33,937 nucleotides of DNA from Actinomyces bouchesdurhonensis (GTDB lineage: Bacteria > Actinomycetota > Actinomycetes > Actinomycetales > Actinomycetaceae). How positions within the stretch are numbered: position 1 is the stretch's first letter; each line of letters opens with the position of its first letter. Made by a program: the position numbers and the translations under genes. Location of the stretch: positions 663,597-697,533 of the forward strand of contig NZ_LT635868.1 of assembly GCF_900128465.1 (NCBI RefSeq), written 5' to 3'. Under the pieces are notes generated by a model. That model had not been told where the DNA came from. It worked only from the letters and a program-made list of their open reading frames with translations, and searched no databases. This document shows positions 1-7,986 of the stretch, in pieces.

Positions 1-86
1 CCTCGCAGTCGCTGGGGCGTGCGGGCGCGGCTCGCGCGCTGGCGGATCTGGCCCTGGCACAGGTGAAGGAGGACGGCCATGAGTGA
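1..86 (+). CDS. murG: MurG, C-terminal end only (truncated by window start)
   Basis: The frame starting at base 3 is open and reads ...ARALADLALAQVKEDGHE then TGA at 84-86. This is the kind of Ala/Leu-rich helix that ends MurG, the membrane-associated transferase that converts lipid I to lipid II. It overlaps the murC start at 79 by 8 bases, which fits the conserved murG-murC order and translational coupling. Only about 27 codons are visible, so the call rests mainly on position. Confidence 0.6.
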   Translation, partial: SQSLGRAGAARALADLALAQVKEDGHE

Positions 87-1470
87 GCCAACGCTGCACG
101 ATCGTTTCCATTTGATCGGTATTGGTGGCGCGGGGATGAGTGTTGTCGCGGAGCTGTTGGCGTCGCGCGGGGCGCTCGTCGAGGGGTCTGACCGAGAGGA
201 TTCTGGTGTGCTCGAACATCTGCGTGCGGTCGGCGTGCGGGTGTTTGTCGGGCATGACGCCTCGCACGTGGATCCGTCGGCGGTCGTCGTGGTGTCCACG
301 GCGATTCGTGAGAGTAATCCGGAGTTGGCGGTGGCTCGCGAGCGTGGACAGCGTGTTATTCACCGCTCGCAGGCGTTGGCGTTGGCTGCGTCGGGTATGC
401 GTTTCGTGGGGGTGGCAGGTGCTCACGGCAAGACCTCGACGTCGGGTATGTTGGCGATCGCGTTGGCGCAGTGCGGGTTGGATCCGTCGGTTGCTGTGGG
501 TGGTGTGCTGCCGCAGTTGGGTACGGGCGCGCACCTGGGGACGGGTGACATTTTCGTCGCCGAGGCCGATGAGTCGGATGGGTCGTTCCTGAACTATTCT
601 CCGACCATTGAGATCGTGACGAACGTGGAGCCCGATCATCTGGATCGCTATCGTTCGCGCGAGGAGTTTGAACAGATTTTTGTGGAGTTCGCCAGGTGTA
701 TGGTGCCCGGTGGGCTGCTGGTGACGTGCGCGGAGGACGAGGGGGCTGTGCGCCTGGCTGCCGCGGCTCGAGCTGAGGGTCTGCGGGTCGTGACTTATGG
801 CCGCGCTGATCGTAGCCTGTGTGAGGCGGACGTAGTGATTTCGGATGTGCAGGTTGATGCTCGTTCCACGTGCGCGCACGTGGAGTGGGGGGATCGCAGC
901 GCTGATTTGGTTATGTCCGTGCCCGGTGAGCACAATGTGCTGAACGCAGCGGGTGCCTGGGTGGCTGGCATCGAGTGCGGCCTGGAGCCGCAGGCTGTTG
1001 CTGATGGGTTGGGCCGGTTTACGGGTGCGGCACGCCGCTTTGAGGCGCGTGGTCAGGTCGGTTCGCGTCGTCTCTTTGATGACTACGCGCATCATCCGAC
1101 CGAGGTGGTGGCTGCGATCCGCGAGGCTCGTGTTGTCGCCAGTGGGGGAGAGGTCACGGTTGTGTTCCAGCCGCATCTGTACTCGCGTACGCGCATTTTT
1201 GCCCAGCGTTTCGCCGATGCGTTGGCCGGGGCGGATCATGTTGTGCTGGCGGGGATTTACGGTGCGCGCGAGGATCCGCAACCCGGTGTCGATTCGACGC
1301 TGATTTCATCTCGCATTCCCGGGGCCGTGTATGTCGAGGACATGCACGAGGCAGCCCGTTTGGCCGCGTCCCTGACCCCCGAACACGGTGTGTGTGTGAC
1401 GATGGGTGCCGGTTCGATCACCAGGTGCGCGTCGGATGTCGTGGACGAGTGGAAGCGGATGGAGGCATGA
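79..1470 (+). CDS. murC: UDP-N-acetylmuramate--L-alanine ligase
   Basis: Cytoplasmic ATP-dependent ligase that adds L-alanine to UDP-MurNAc, the first step of the peptidoglycan stem peptide. The 463-residue length is normal for MurC. Visible features are the N-terminal UDP-binding loop GIGGAGMS (about residues 14-21), the ATP loop GAHGKTS (114-120), the Mur-ligase signature EADESDGSF (162-170), NVEPDHLDRY (182-191) and a C-terminal domain with DDYAHHPTEV. The ATG at 79 follows an AAGGAGG-type ribosome site and overlaps murG. Its stop overlaps the ftsQ start (ATGA), so the genes are probably co-translated. Confidence 0.97.
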   Translation: MSEPTLHDRFHLIGIGGAGMSVVAELLASRGALVEGSDREDSGVLEHLRAVGVRVFVGHDASHVDPSAVVVVSTAIRESNPELAVARERGQRVIHRSQALALAASGMRFVGVAGAHGKTSTSGMLAIALAQCGLDPSVAVGGVLPQLGTGAHLGTGDIFVAEADESDGSFLNYSPTIEIVTNVEPDHLDRYRSREEFEQIFVEFARCMVPGGLLVTCAEDEGAVRLAAAARAEGLRVVTYGRADRSLCEADVVISDVQVDARSTCAHVEWGDRSADLVMSVPGEHNVLNAAGAWVAGIECGLEPQAVADGLGRFTGAARRFEARGQVGSRRLFDDYAHHPTEVVAAIREARVVASGGEVTVVFQPHLYSRTRIFAQRFADALAGADHVVLAGIYGAREDPQPGVDSTLISSRIPGAVYVEDMHEAARLAASLTPEHGVCVTMGAGSITRCASDVVDEWKRMEA

Positions 1471-2543
1471 GGCCTCCGTCTCCGAGGCGTCCGGGGGGAC
1501 GGCGGGTTCAGTCTTCTGAGGAGCGTGCCTCTGATGAGGTATCTGCTGCGGGAGAAGTCGGGGATGTGTCGTCGGGGCGGCTTCGGTCCCCAGATGGGGA
1601 GCGCGTCGTGTCTCGGGGTGTGCAGCGCAGCGCGAGGAGGCGTTCTGGTGGCGGTGAGTCGCGGCGTGCCAATGTGCGTTCATCGGCGCGTGATCGTGTG
1701 ACGGGTGTTTCCGAGGATGGGAGGGAGGGCGCTGTCTCTTCTTCCGTTGAGCGTCGGCGTGAGCGCGCGTCCTTGGCGAGACCAATCGCAGCCGCTGATG
1801 CTGCTGCTCTGCTGGGCGGAGTTGACGCCACGGACTTGGGTGATCGTCTGCGTGAACGTTCGCGTGCACGCCGGCTGCTCGTGTTGCGGCGCATCGCTTG
1901 GACCGTGGTCACGGCGGCACTCGTGGGAGGGGCGACGTGGGTGGTGTTCTTTTCGTCGCTGTTCGCGCTCTCGACCACGAGCATTCAGGTTTCGGGCGAG
2001 GATGGGGCGCTTGTTACGGTTGAGTCGGTCCGTTCCTCGGTGGCGGGATTTGAGGGGGTTCCTCTGACGCGCCTGAATACGCAGGCGGTTGCCCGCGCGG
2101 TTGAGTCGAATGTTGCAGTGAAGTCTGCATCGGTGTCTCGCCGATGGCCGACGAGCTTGAGGGTGTCGGTGTCGATGCGTGCGGGTATGGCAGTTGAGGC
2201 ATCGTCGGGTTCCTATTGGCTGGTTGACGACCAGGGTGTTGCCTTTGAGAGGCTCGGCAGTGCGGGGGGCTATCCGCTTCTCACGCTGTCCGAGGACCGG
2301 GCGACGGGGGCCTCTGATGTTGCCTCCGTCTTGGGGGCGTTGGATGAGTCGACACGCTCGCAGGTGTCGGCGATTACCTCTACCGGGACGCAGGTGACGT
2401 TTACGCTGCGTGGGGGGCAGACTGTCAAGTGGGGAACGAACGAGGATGCTCCTCAAAAAGCGCGGGTTCTTGCTACGTTGCTTGCCAACGTGACGGCGAC
2501 GACATACGACGTGTCGTCTCCGAATCACCCTGTGACCAGTTAA
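1467..2543 (+). CDS. ftsQ: Cell division protein FtsQ/DivIB
   Basis: Bitopic divisome protein linking early and late division proteins. The start is the ATG at 1467, which overlaps the murC stop (ATGA). A longer reading from 1392 lies inside murC and was discarded. The 358-residue product has a long Arg/Ser-rich cytoplasmic tail (about residues 1-140), one membrane helix around residues 145-170 (LLVLRRIAWTVVTAALVGG), then the POTRA region (FALSTTSIQVSGEDG) and the FtsQ domain with VARAVESNVAVKSASVSRRWP. The position between murC and ftsZ is classic. The basic tail is long but such tails are common in actinobacteria. Confidence 0.93.
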   Translation: MRPPSPRRPGGRRVQSSEERASDEVSAAGEVGDVSSGRLRSPDGERVVSRGVQRSARRRSGGGESRRANVRSSARDRVTGVSEDGREGAVSSSVERRRERASLARPIAAADAAALLGGVDATDLGDRLRERSRARRLLVLRRIAWTVVTAALVGGATWVVFFSSLFALSTTSIQVSGEDGALVTVESVRSSVAGFEGVPLTRLNTQAVARAVESNVAVKSASVSRRWPTSLRVSVSMRAGMAVEASSGSYWLVDDQGVAFERLGSAGGYPLLTLSEDRATGASDVASVLGALDESTRSQVSAITSTGTQVTFTLRGGQTVKWGTNEDAPQKARVLATLLANVTATTYDVSSPNHPVTS

Positions 2544-2569
2544 GCCTTCCTCTTCGTCCGCGTGTTGGC

Positions 2570-2598
2570 TTGAATGAACGCACGCGGACCCCTAATTT
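2570..2598 (+). promoter_or_regulatory. Candidate promoter for ftsZ
   Basis: TTGAAT (2570-2575), 17-base spacer, TAATTT (2593-2598), in the 127-base gap between ftsQ and ftsZ. This would give ftsZ its own transcript in addition to read-through from the mur genes. Prediction from hexamers and spacing only. Confidence 0.45.
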
Positions 2599-2624
2599 CT
2601 TTTCGACACGAAGCACATTAAACA

Positions 2625-2646
2625 TCAACCTTCAACTAAAGGTTGA
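2625..2646 (+). repeat. Inverted repeat in the ftsZ leader
   Basis: TCAACCTT, a 6-base loop, then AAGGTTGA, a perfect 8-bp inverted repeat ending 24 bases before the ftsZ ATG and just upstream of its AAGGGAG ribosome site. It could be an operator or an RNA hairpin. It is too short and U-poor for a terminator. Confidence 0.5.
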
Positions 2647-2670
2647 GGGTCTGATGCAAGGGAGACATCC

Positions 2671-3924
2671 ATGGCGACACCGCAAAACCACCTGGCAGTG
2701 ATCAAGGTCGTCGGCGTCGGCGGCGGCGGAGTCAACGCCGTGAACCGAATGATCGAAGTAGGCCTGAAGGGCGTTGAGTTCATTGCCGTTAACACCGACG
2801 CGCAGGCTCTACTCATGTCCGATGCTGAGACGAAGCTGGACATTGGCCGCGAACTGACGCACGGCCTCGGCGCCGGAGCGGATCCTGCCGTCGGTCGCAA
2901 GGCAGCAGAGGACCATATCGAAGAGATTGCTGCCGCGCTTGACGGCGCGGACATGGTCTTCGTGACCGCCGGTGAGGGTGGCGGCACGGGTACCGGTGCG
3001 GCTCCTGTCGTCGCACGCGTCGCCCGCGAAGCCGGCGCTCTGACGGTGGGAGTTGTGACTCGTCCGTTCTCCTTCGAGGGTAACCGCCGTGCGGCCCAAG
3101 CTGAGGGCGGTGTGACCACGCTGCGCGAAGAGGTCGATACCCTCATCGTTATTCCCAATGATCGACTCCTGGAAATCTCTGACGTGAGTATCTCGGTGCT
3201 CGATGCCTTCCGTGCCGCGGATCAGGTTCTGCTCTCCGGTGTTCAGGGCATCACTGAGCTGATCACCACCCCGGGTCTGATCAACGTTGACTTCAACGAT
3301 GTCAAGTCCGTCATGAAGGACGCTGGCTCGGCTCTCATGGGCATCGGCGCGGCCACCGGTGAGGATCGCGCGCTGCGAGCGGTTGAGAGCGCTATCTCCT
3401 CCCCGCTGCTCGAGGCCTCGATCGACGGCGCTCACGGCGTGCTCATGTTCTTCCAGGGCGGCTCCGATGTCAGCCTGCGTGAGGTCTTCGCATCCTCGCA
3501 GCTGGTGCGCGAGGCCGTCCATCCCGAGGCGAACATCATCTTCGGTGTTGTCGTTGACGATACCCTCGGTGATGAGATCCGCGTGACGGTCATCGCGGCC
3601 GGCTTTGATGATGTCGCGGAGGCCGCGCCGGCGCACCCGGCTGTGTCTCGTGTTTCCGCTCCCGTCGCTCAGAAACGCCCCGCCGCGCCCGAAGCCAAGG
3701 CGCCCGCTGCCGAGACGACGCGCCTGAGTCAGGTGTCTACTCGTCGCCCCCAGCACCGTCTGGATGTTGCTGCCCCGGTGCGTGAGACCGCTCCGGCTGC
3801 CGCTGAAGCGCCTGCCGCTGTCGAATACGAGGAAGCCGCCTCTGAGCACTCCTTCGAAGTGCCTCGCATCTACCCTGAGGCCCCCGAGAAGGAAGAGTTG
3901 GATATTCCTCCGTTCCTGCGCTGA
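2671..3924 (+). CDS. ftsZ: Cell division protein FtsZ
   Basis: Tubulin-like GTPase that forms the Z ring. The 417 residues include the N-terminal [13 protein letters not shown] (about 15-27), the GTP-binding tubulin signature [12 protein letters not shown] (101-112), the synergy-loop region [15 protein letters not shown], a variable Ala/Pro-rich linker from about residue 318, and the C-terminal peptide DIPPFLR used to bind SepF and other partners. The AAGGGAG ribosome site is well placed before ATG 2671. The stop TGA shares its last base with the pgeF ATG, so pgeF is likely coupled. sepF lies close downstream, matching the actinobacterial use of SepF as the FtsZ membrane anchor. Confidence 0.99.
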   Translation: MATPQNHLAVIKVVGVGGGGVNAVNRMIEVGLKGVEFIAVNTDAQALLMSDAETKLDIGRELTHGLGAGADPAVGRKAAEDHIEEIAAALDGADMVFVTAGEGGGTGTGAAPVVARVAREAGALTVGVVTRPFSFEGNRRAAQAEGGVTTLREEVDTLIVIPNDRLLEISDVSISVLDAFRAADQVLLSGVQGITELITTPGLINVDFNDVKSVMKDAGSALMGIGAATGEDRALRAVESAISSPLLEASIDGAHGVLMFFQGGSDVSLREVFASSQLVREAVHPEANIIFGVVVDDTLGDEIRVTVIAAGFDDVAEAAPAHPAVSRVSAPVAQKRPAAPEAKAPAAETTRLSQVSTRRPQHRLDVAAPVRETAPAAAEAPAAVEYEEAASEHSFEVPRIYPEAPEKEELDIPPFLR

Positions 3925-4682
3925 TGACAATGTCGCTATGGGCTGGTGCCCGGGTCCACCTCACCGTGGTGGACCCGGGCACCAGTGCGCTCGCTGGCAA
4001 CGTGGGTTTGCATGTCGGGGATCAAACGGAGCTTGTGCGTGCGCGCCGGGCAGCCTTGGCGGATGTGCTGGGCCGTGACATCGTATGGATGAATCAGACG
4101 CATTCGACTGTTGTCGAGGTTATAACTTCCGTCGAGGGGGTGCCAACGGCGGCAAGCACGGCGAGGGCGCTTGACCATCGCGCGCCAGGCCAGTGGGGTC
4201 CTGTCGAGGCCGACGGTATCATCATCGATGCCCGCGGCTGGGAGGAAGCTCCTGCGCTCGCTGTCCTCACCGCTGACTGTCTGCCCGTCGTATTTTCCGC
4301 AGCGGGTGGAAGGGTCGTTGCCGCCGTTCACGCGGGCCGTCGTGGGCTTCTTGGGGGTATTCTCATGCGGACGGTTGACCTGATCCGAGCGCGCGTAGAT
4401 GGATCGATCGATGCGCTGATAGGACCCGCTATCTGTGGGAGCTGTTACGAAGTCCCGTCCGACATGGTTCGCCAGAGCGAGGAGATCATGCCGGGAATCG
4501 GTAGTCAGACCTCCTGGGGGACGCCCTCCCTTGACTTGCCCCGCGCCGCGGCATCGCAGCTGCGCGAACGGGGTGTGCGTGTAGACAGTGACTCCCGCTG
4601 TACGTTGGAAACGCCCACGCTATTCTCCTATCGTCGCGACAGAGAATGTGGTCGTCAAGCGCTCGTCATTGCTCCCGCCTGA
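3924..4682 (+). CDS. pgeF: Peptidoglycan editing factor PgeF (laccase-domain/YfiH family)
   Basis: Family formerly called polyphenol oxidase or YfiH. PgeF hydrolyses wrongly incorporated residues from cytoplasmic peptidoglycan precursors, with a metal-dependent Cys-His-His site. The site motifs are visible: NQTHS (His), LTADCLPVVF (Cys) and AVHAGRRG (His), plus IGPAICGSCYEV and the C-terminal SYRRDRECGRQ. The 252-residue length is normal. The ATG overlaps the ftsZ stop by one base. In many actinobacteria a yggS (PLP homeostasis) gene follows; here it is absent. Confidence 0.9.
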   Translation: MTMSLWAGARVHLTVVDPGTSALAGNVGLHVGDQTELVRARRAALADVLGRDIVWMNQTHSTVVEVITSVEGVPTAASTARALDHRAPGQWGPVEADGIIIDARGWEEAPALAVLTADCLPVVFSAAGGRVVAAVHAGRRGLLGGILMRTVDLIRARVDGSIDALIGPAICGSCYEVPSDMVRQSEEIMPGIGSQTSWGTPSLDLPRAAASQLRERGVRVDSDSRCTLETPTLFSYRRDRECGRQALVIAPA

Positions 4683-4860
4683 GCGCGTAGGGGTGGCCTC
4701 TCACGGGTCGTGTCGCGTGGCGTCGCCTGGGCTTCGCCATCTTGCAGCTTGTTCGTGACGTCCATCGCCGGAGTGCTCCTTGCGACGCGCCGAGTCAGCT
4801 GCGCCTCCTGACCGTCAAGCGCCTGTAGCTTGTGGCTATGCATCGCCTGAAGGAGGAATG

Positions 4861-5316
4861 ATGAGCGATTCGTTCGGTGCGCGCGCACGCAAGTTCATGG
4901 GTTGGTACTCGTCCGAGGAGCCCGTTGATGAGTTCGAAGAGTTTGACGAGGTGGAAGAGGTAGCACCTGTGGCTGACATCACGCCTGTGTCCCGTCCAAC
5001 GCTGACCGCCATTCGACGCGAGGATCCTGTCGAGGATCTCACTCGCATCATGACGATCCATCCCACCGCGTACTCCGATGCGGTGACCATTGGTGAGGCA
5101 TTCCGCGATGGTATCCCGGTCATCATTAACCTCACCGATATGGGTGAAGAGGAAGCGCGCCGCCTCGTCGACTTCGCTGCCGGCTTGACCTTTGGGCTAC
5201 GCGGAGTCATTGAGCGTGTCACTGCTCGCGTCTTCCTGCTTTCCCCGGCCACGGTGGAGGTCACTGGAGAAACCTCCTCGTCGGCGCGACGGGGTTCCCT
5301 CTACAATCAGGGTTGA
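4861..5316 (+). CDS. sepF: Cell division protein SepF
   Basis: Membrane anchor and stabiliser of the FtsZ ring, essential in several actinobacteria that lack FtsA. The start is ATG 4861, 4 bases after AGGAGG (4851-4856); ATG 4858 is too close and an upstream reading from 4780 has no ribosome site. The 151-residue product has an N-terminal segment with an amphipathic character ([15 protein letters not shown]), an acidic linker ([12 protein letters not shown]) and the SepF domain (about 60-140: [48 protein letters not shown]). Its stop overlaps the yggT TTG start. Confidence 0.96.
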   Translation: MSDSFGARARKFMGWYSSEEPVDEFEEFDEVEEVAPVADITPVSRPTLTAIRREDPVEDLTRIMTIHPTAYSDAVTIGEAFRDGIPVIINLTDMGEEEARRLVDFAAGLTFGLRGVIERVTARVFLLSPATVEVTGETSSSARRGSLYNQG

Positions 5317-5636
5317 GCTTCGTTGTGATCGTTGTGAGTTGGGTTGCGTGGGGGCTGAGTGTTCTCATCAACCTGTACATGATGGTGCTCTTTGCGCGCG
5401 TCATTCTGGACTGGGTTCAGTTGTTCGCGCGCGGATGGCGCCCTCGAGGGATTGGTCTCGTTCTTGCGAATGTCCTTTATGCGCTGACCGATCCTCCGAT
5501 TCGCTGGTTTGGGCGCTTTGTTCCGCCGCTACGTCTGGGCGGCGGAATGTCGATTGATGTCGGTTTTATGCTGTTATTTCTGGTGCTTATGATTGCGCAG
5601 CGTTTCGTCCGTTTTCTCTTTTTTATTAGCCAGTAG
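5313..5636 (+). CDS. yggT: YggT family integral membrane protein
   Basis: Small membrane protein of 107 residues with two hydrophobic blocks, around residues 3-32 ([20 protein letters not shown]) and 83-104 ([17 protein letters not shown]), separated by the typical YggT loop [20 protein letters not shown]. The most upstream start is TTG 5313, overlapping the sepF stop (TTGA), which suggests coupling; a GTG a few codons later is an alternative. YggT genes sit between sepF and divIVA in many Gram-positives. The exact role is not settled, but a function in division or envelope organisation is likely from context. Confidence 0.88.
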   Translation: MSFVVIVVSWVAWGLSVLINLYMMVLFARVILDWVQLFARGWRPRGIGLVLANVLYALTDPPIRWFGRFVPPLRLGGGMSIDVGFMLLFLVLMIAQRFVRFLFFISQ

Positions 5637-5693
5637 ACATTAAATTAAAGCATGAGAGGTCGCACATAAATCGCGGTTGCACCGTGATCAATG

Positions 5694-5721
5694 TTGCTAG
5701 TGTGACAATATCGGTTATTAT
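5694..5721 (+). promoter_or_regulatory. Candidate promoter for divIVA
   Basis: TTGCTA (5694-5699), 16-base spacer, TATTAT (5716-5721), in a distinctly AT-rich 173-base gap between yggT and divIVA. It would give divIVA its own transcript with a leader of about 80 bases. Hexamer-based prediction. Confidence 0.45.
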
Positions 5722-5809
5722 TTTTGTGACGTGATCACGGGCGGCCTTCCCGGTCGTCCAGGCATGCGGGAATCCGCGTGTCCAATCGAAACGACCGAGA
5801 GGCGAAGCA

Positions 5810-6382
5810 ATGGCCCTGCTCACTACCGAGGATGTCCTCAACAAGAAGTTCCAGTACGTCAAGTTCCGCGAGGGATACGACCAGGATGAGGTTGATGAGT
5901 TCCTCGATGAGGTTGTCTCCACCATCTACTCCCTGCAGATGGAGAACCAGGAGCTGAAGGAGAAGCTCGAGGCCGCGGAGCGCCGCGTTGCAGAGCTCTC
6001 CAACTCTGATTTCAGCCCAGCCGAGGCCCCGGCGGCCCCTGTCGCCGAGACCCCCGCACCTGCGGCTCCCGCCCTGACCGGCTCTCAAGATGCCGAATCC
6101 GCGACTTCTATGCTGGCACTCGCCCAGCGCGTCCACGACGAGTACGTGCGCGACGGCGAAGAGCAGAGTGCGAAGATCATCGCCGAGGCCAACGCCGAGC
6201 GCGACACGATCATCGCTGATGCTCAGAAGCAGAAAGACTCGCTGCTCAACCAGCTCGAGCAGGAGCGCGAACTGCTGGAGAACAAGATCAACGGTCTGCG
6301 TACCTTCGAGGCCGAGTACCGCTCGAACCTGCGCAGCCACCTCGAATCCCTCCTCAACGAGGTCGGCAACGGCGAGAACTGA
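5810..6382 (+). CDS. divIVA: DivIVA / Wag31 polar growth scaffold
   Basis: Coiled-coil scaffold that binds negatively curved membrane at poles and septa and directs wall synthesis. The N-terminal DivIVA domain is clear (MALLTTEDVLNKKFQYVKF, then GYDQDEVDEFLDEVV). A coiled coil (about 40-65) is followed by a Pro/Ala-rich linker (about 68-95) and a second long charged coiled coil (about 98-185). At 190 residues it is shorter than the usual actinobacterial Wag31 but complete. A ribosome site (GAGAGGCG) precedes ATG 5810. Confidence 0.96.
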   Translation: MALLTTEDVLNKKFQYVKFREGYDQDEVDEFLDEVVSTIYSLQMENQELKEKLEAAERRVAELSNSDFSPAEAPAAPVAETPAPAAPALTGSQDAESATSMLALAQRVHDEYVRDGEEQSAKIIAEANAERDTIIADAQKQKDSLLNQLEQERELLENKINGLRTFEAEYRSNLRSHLESLLNEVGNGEN

Positions 6383-6393
6383 TCGCACACTTG

Positions 6394-6436
6394 GCGGTGG
6401 CGGCGCACTTCGTGGTGCGCCGCCACCGCTCATTTA
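6394..6436 (+). terminator. Terminator-like hairpin after divIVA
   Basis: A perfect 15-bp GC-rich stem (6394-6408 with 6415-6429) with a 6-base loop TTCGTG, then TCATTT. It starts 11 bases after the divIVA stop and ends 19 bases before the lspA ATG. The T tract is weak, so termination may be partial. Confidence 0.75.
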
Positions 6437-6448
6437 AGATAGGGAACC

Positions 6449-6952
6449 ATGGCTGACTCCTCCCATCCGATCCGCACCCGTTCGACGTGGATGTGGGCCG
6501 CCCTCGTGTGTGCGGTGGCGATTATTAGCGACCAAGCGTCGAAGATGTGGGCGCGATCTGCCCTCGATGCCTCAGAGCCGGTTCCCCTGATCGGGCGGTG
6601 GCTGTCGCTTCGACTCGTCCACAACTCGGGTGCTGCTTTTTCTTTCGCGGCTGGTAACACCTGGATCCTGACGATTTTCACCGTCGTGGTTGTCGGCGCG
6701 CTCGTGGTGCTCGCTCGTCGCGTCCAGCGCCCGTCGACGCTGCTGTCAATCGCCCTGCTCACAGGGGGTGCCATCGGAAATCTTATCGACCGTCTCAGTG
6801 CCGAACCCGGCTTCGGTATCGGCCACGTCACTGACTTCATCGCTTACGGTACCTGGTTCGTCGGGAATGTCGCGGACATTTGGATCGTTCTGGGGGCGCC
6901 GCTGCTCGCCTATACGCTCTCCCGTGAACCTTCGAAGGGAGAGAAGCAGTGA
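6449..6952 (+). CDS. lspA: Lipoprotein signal peptidase (signal peptidase II)
   Basis: Integral membrane aspartyl protease that cleaves prolipoprotein signal peptides below the lipid-modified Cys. The 167 residues have four hydrophobic segments (about 14-32, 72-88, 97-112, 137-157). Family motifs are DQASK (28-32), HNSGAAFSF (58-66), IGNLIDRL with catalytic Asp114, and VADIW with catalytic Asp143. Its stop overlaps the next gene's GTG start (GTGA). The lspA-rluD pair after divIVA is common in Gram-positives. Confidence 0.96.
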   Translation: MADSSHPIRTRSTWMWAALVCAVAIISDQASKMWARSALDASEPVPLIGRWLSLRLVHNSGAAFSFAAGNTWILTIFTVVVVGALVVLARRVQRPSTLLSIALLTGGAIGNLIDRLSAEPGFGIGHVTDFIAYGTWFVGNVADIWIVLGAPLLAYTLSREPSKGEKQ

Positions 6953-7866
6953 GCTCGCGTATGCTTCCCGTTCCGGATGCCCTCGTGGGTGAACGGGTGG
7001 ACGCCGCACTGGCTCGTATGCTCGGCCTGTCGCGCTCGCGCTGCGCGGAGCTGGCGGGGGAGGGGCACGTCCTCATTAACGGCGTTGCTGCGGGGAAGTC
7101 GGATCGCCTCGGCGCCCTCGACATTATTGAGGTGACGATCCCGGAGCCTGAGAATAAGCCGACCCCGGTCACCGATATGACGATCCTGTATGACGACGAG
7201 GACATCGTCGTCGTCGATAAGCCCGTCGGTGTCGCCGCCCACACGGGACCCGGATGGGCGGGGCCCACGGTTCTGGGCAACCTCGAAGCAGCTGGCTTTC
7301 GGATCACCAGCTACGGGCCTCCCGAGCGCCAGGGCATCGTTCACCGCCTCGACGTAGGAACCTCTGGGGTGATGATGGTCGCCAAATCAGAGTTGGCTTA
7401 CTCGGTCATGAAACGCGCCTTCAAAGAGCGCACGATCGAGAAGGTGTATCACGCGGTGGTGGCCGGACACCTTGACCCCGCTTCAGGCACCATTGACGCG
7501 CCGATCGGTCGCCACCCGTCGCGCGAGTGGCGCATGGCTGTGATCGACGGCGGGAAGCGCGCCGTCACCCATTACGACACGCTTGAACTCATGGCGGGCG
7601 CTCAACTCACCGAGGTGCACCTTGAGACGGGGCGCACCCACCAGATTCGTGTCCATATGGCTGCCGTCGGCCATCCCTGTGTCGGCGACACCTTCTACGG
7701 TGCGGACCCCACCCAGGCTGAGCGCCTGGGGCTCACCCGCCAGTGGCTCCACGCCGTGCGCCTGGGCTTTGCGCACCCGCGCACGGGTATGCCGATGAGC
7801 GTGTCCAGCCCCTACCCGGCCGACCTTCAGGCCGCCCTGGAGACGCTGCGCCACCCCCGCGACTGA
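6949..7866 (+). CDS. rluD: RluD-family 23S rRNA pseudouridine synthase
   Basis: RluA/RluD-type enzyme that converts specific uridines in large-subunit rRNA to pseudouridine. The 305 residues contain an N-terminal S4 RNA-binding domain (about 13-70: [19 protein letters not shown]), then the catalytic domain with [18 protein letters not shown] (catalytic Asp135) and the late motifs [14 protein letters not shown] and [11 protein letters not shown]. The start is GTG 6949, overlapping lspA, preceded by GGGAGAAG. The precise target uridine cannot be read from sequence, so the symbol denotes the family. Confidence 0.93.
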   Translation: MSSRMLPVPDALVGERVDAALARMLGLSRSRCAELAGEGHVLINGVAAGKSDRLGALDIIEVTIPEPENKPTPVTDMTILYDDEDIVVVDKPVGVAAHTGPGWAGPTVLGNLEAAGFRITSYGPPERQGIVHRLDVGTSGVMMVAKSELAYSVMKRAFKERTIEKVYHAVVAGHLDPASGTIDAPIGRHPSREWRMAVIDGGKRAVTHYDTLELMAGAQLTEVHLETGRTHQIRVHMAAVGHPCVGDTFYGADPTQAERLGLTRQWLHAVRLGFAHPRTGMPMSVSSPYPADLQAALETLRHPRD

Positions 7867-7974
7867 CGCGGGGAAGTGGGCCCGCGCAACCCGGCCACGG
7901 CCTCGTCGGTGAGCCGTGAGCTGAACGACCGTGCGCCCCCGGGAGTCGCGCGGCCCCAGCTGGGCCCAGGACAG

Positions 7975-7980
7975 TAGAAT
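7975..7980 (+). promoter_or_regulatory. -10 box giving a probable leaderless dnaE mRNA
   Basis: TAGAAT at 7975-7980 lies 6 bases before the dnaE ATG at 7987, so transcription would start at or next to the start codon. No Shine-Dalgarno sequence precedes the ATG at normal spacing. No good -35 is visible. Leaderless genes are frequent in actinobacteria. Confidence 0.55.
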
Positions 7981-7986
7981 CGACGC

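Noticed and set aside
1680-2528. 282-codon minus-strand frame opposite ftsQ
   Set aside because: Arg/His-rich shadow of ftsQ; no family likeness.
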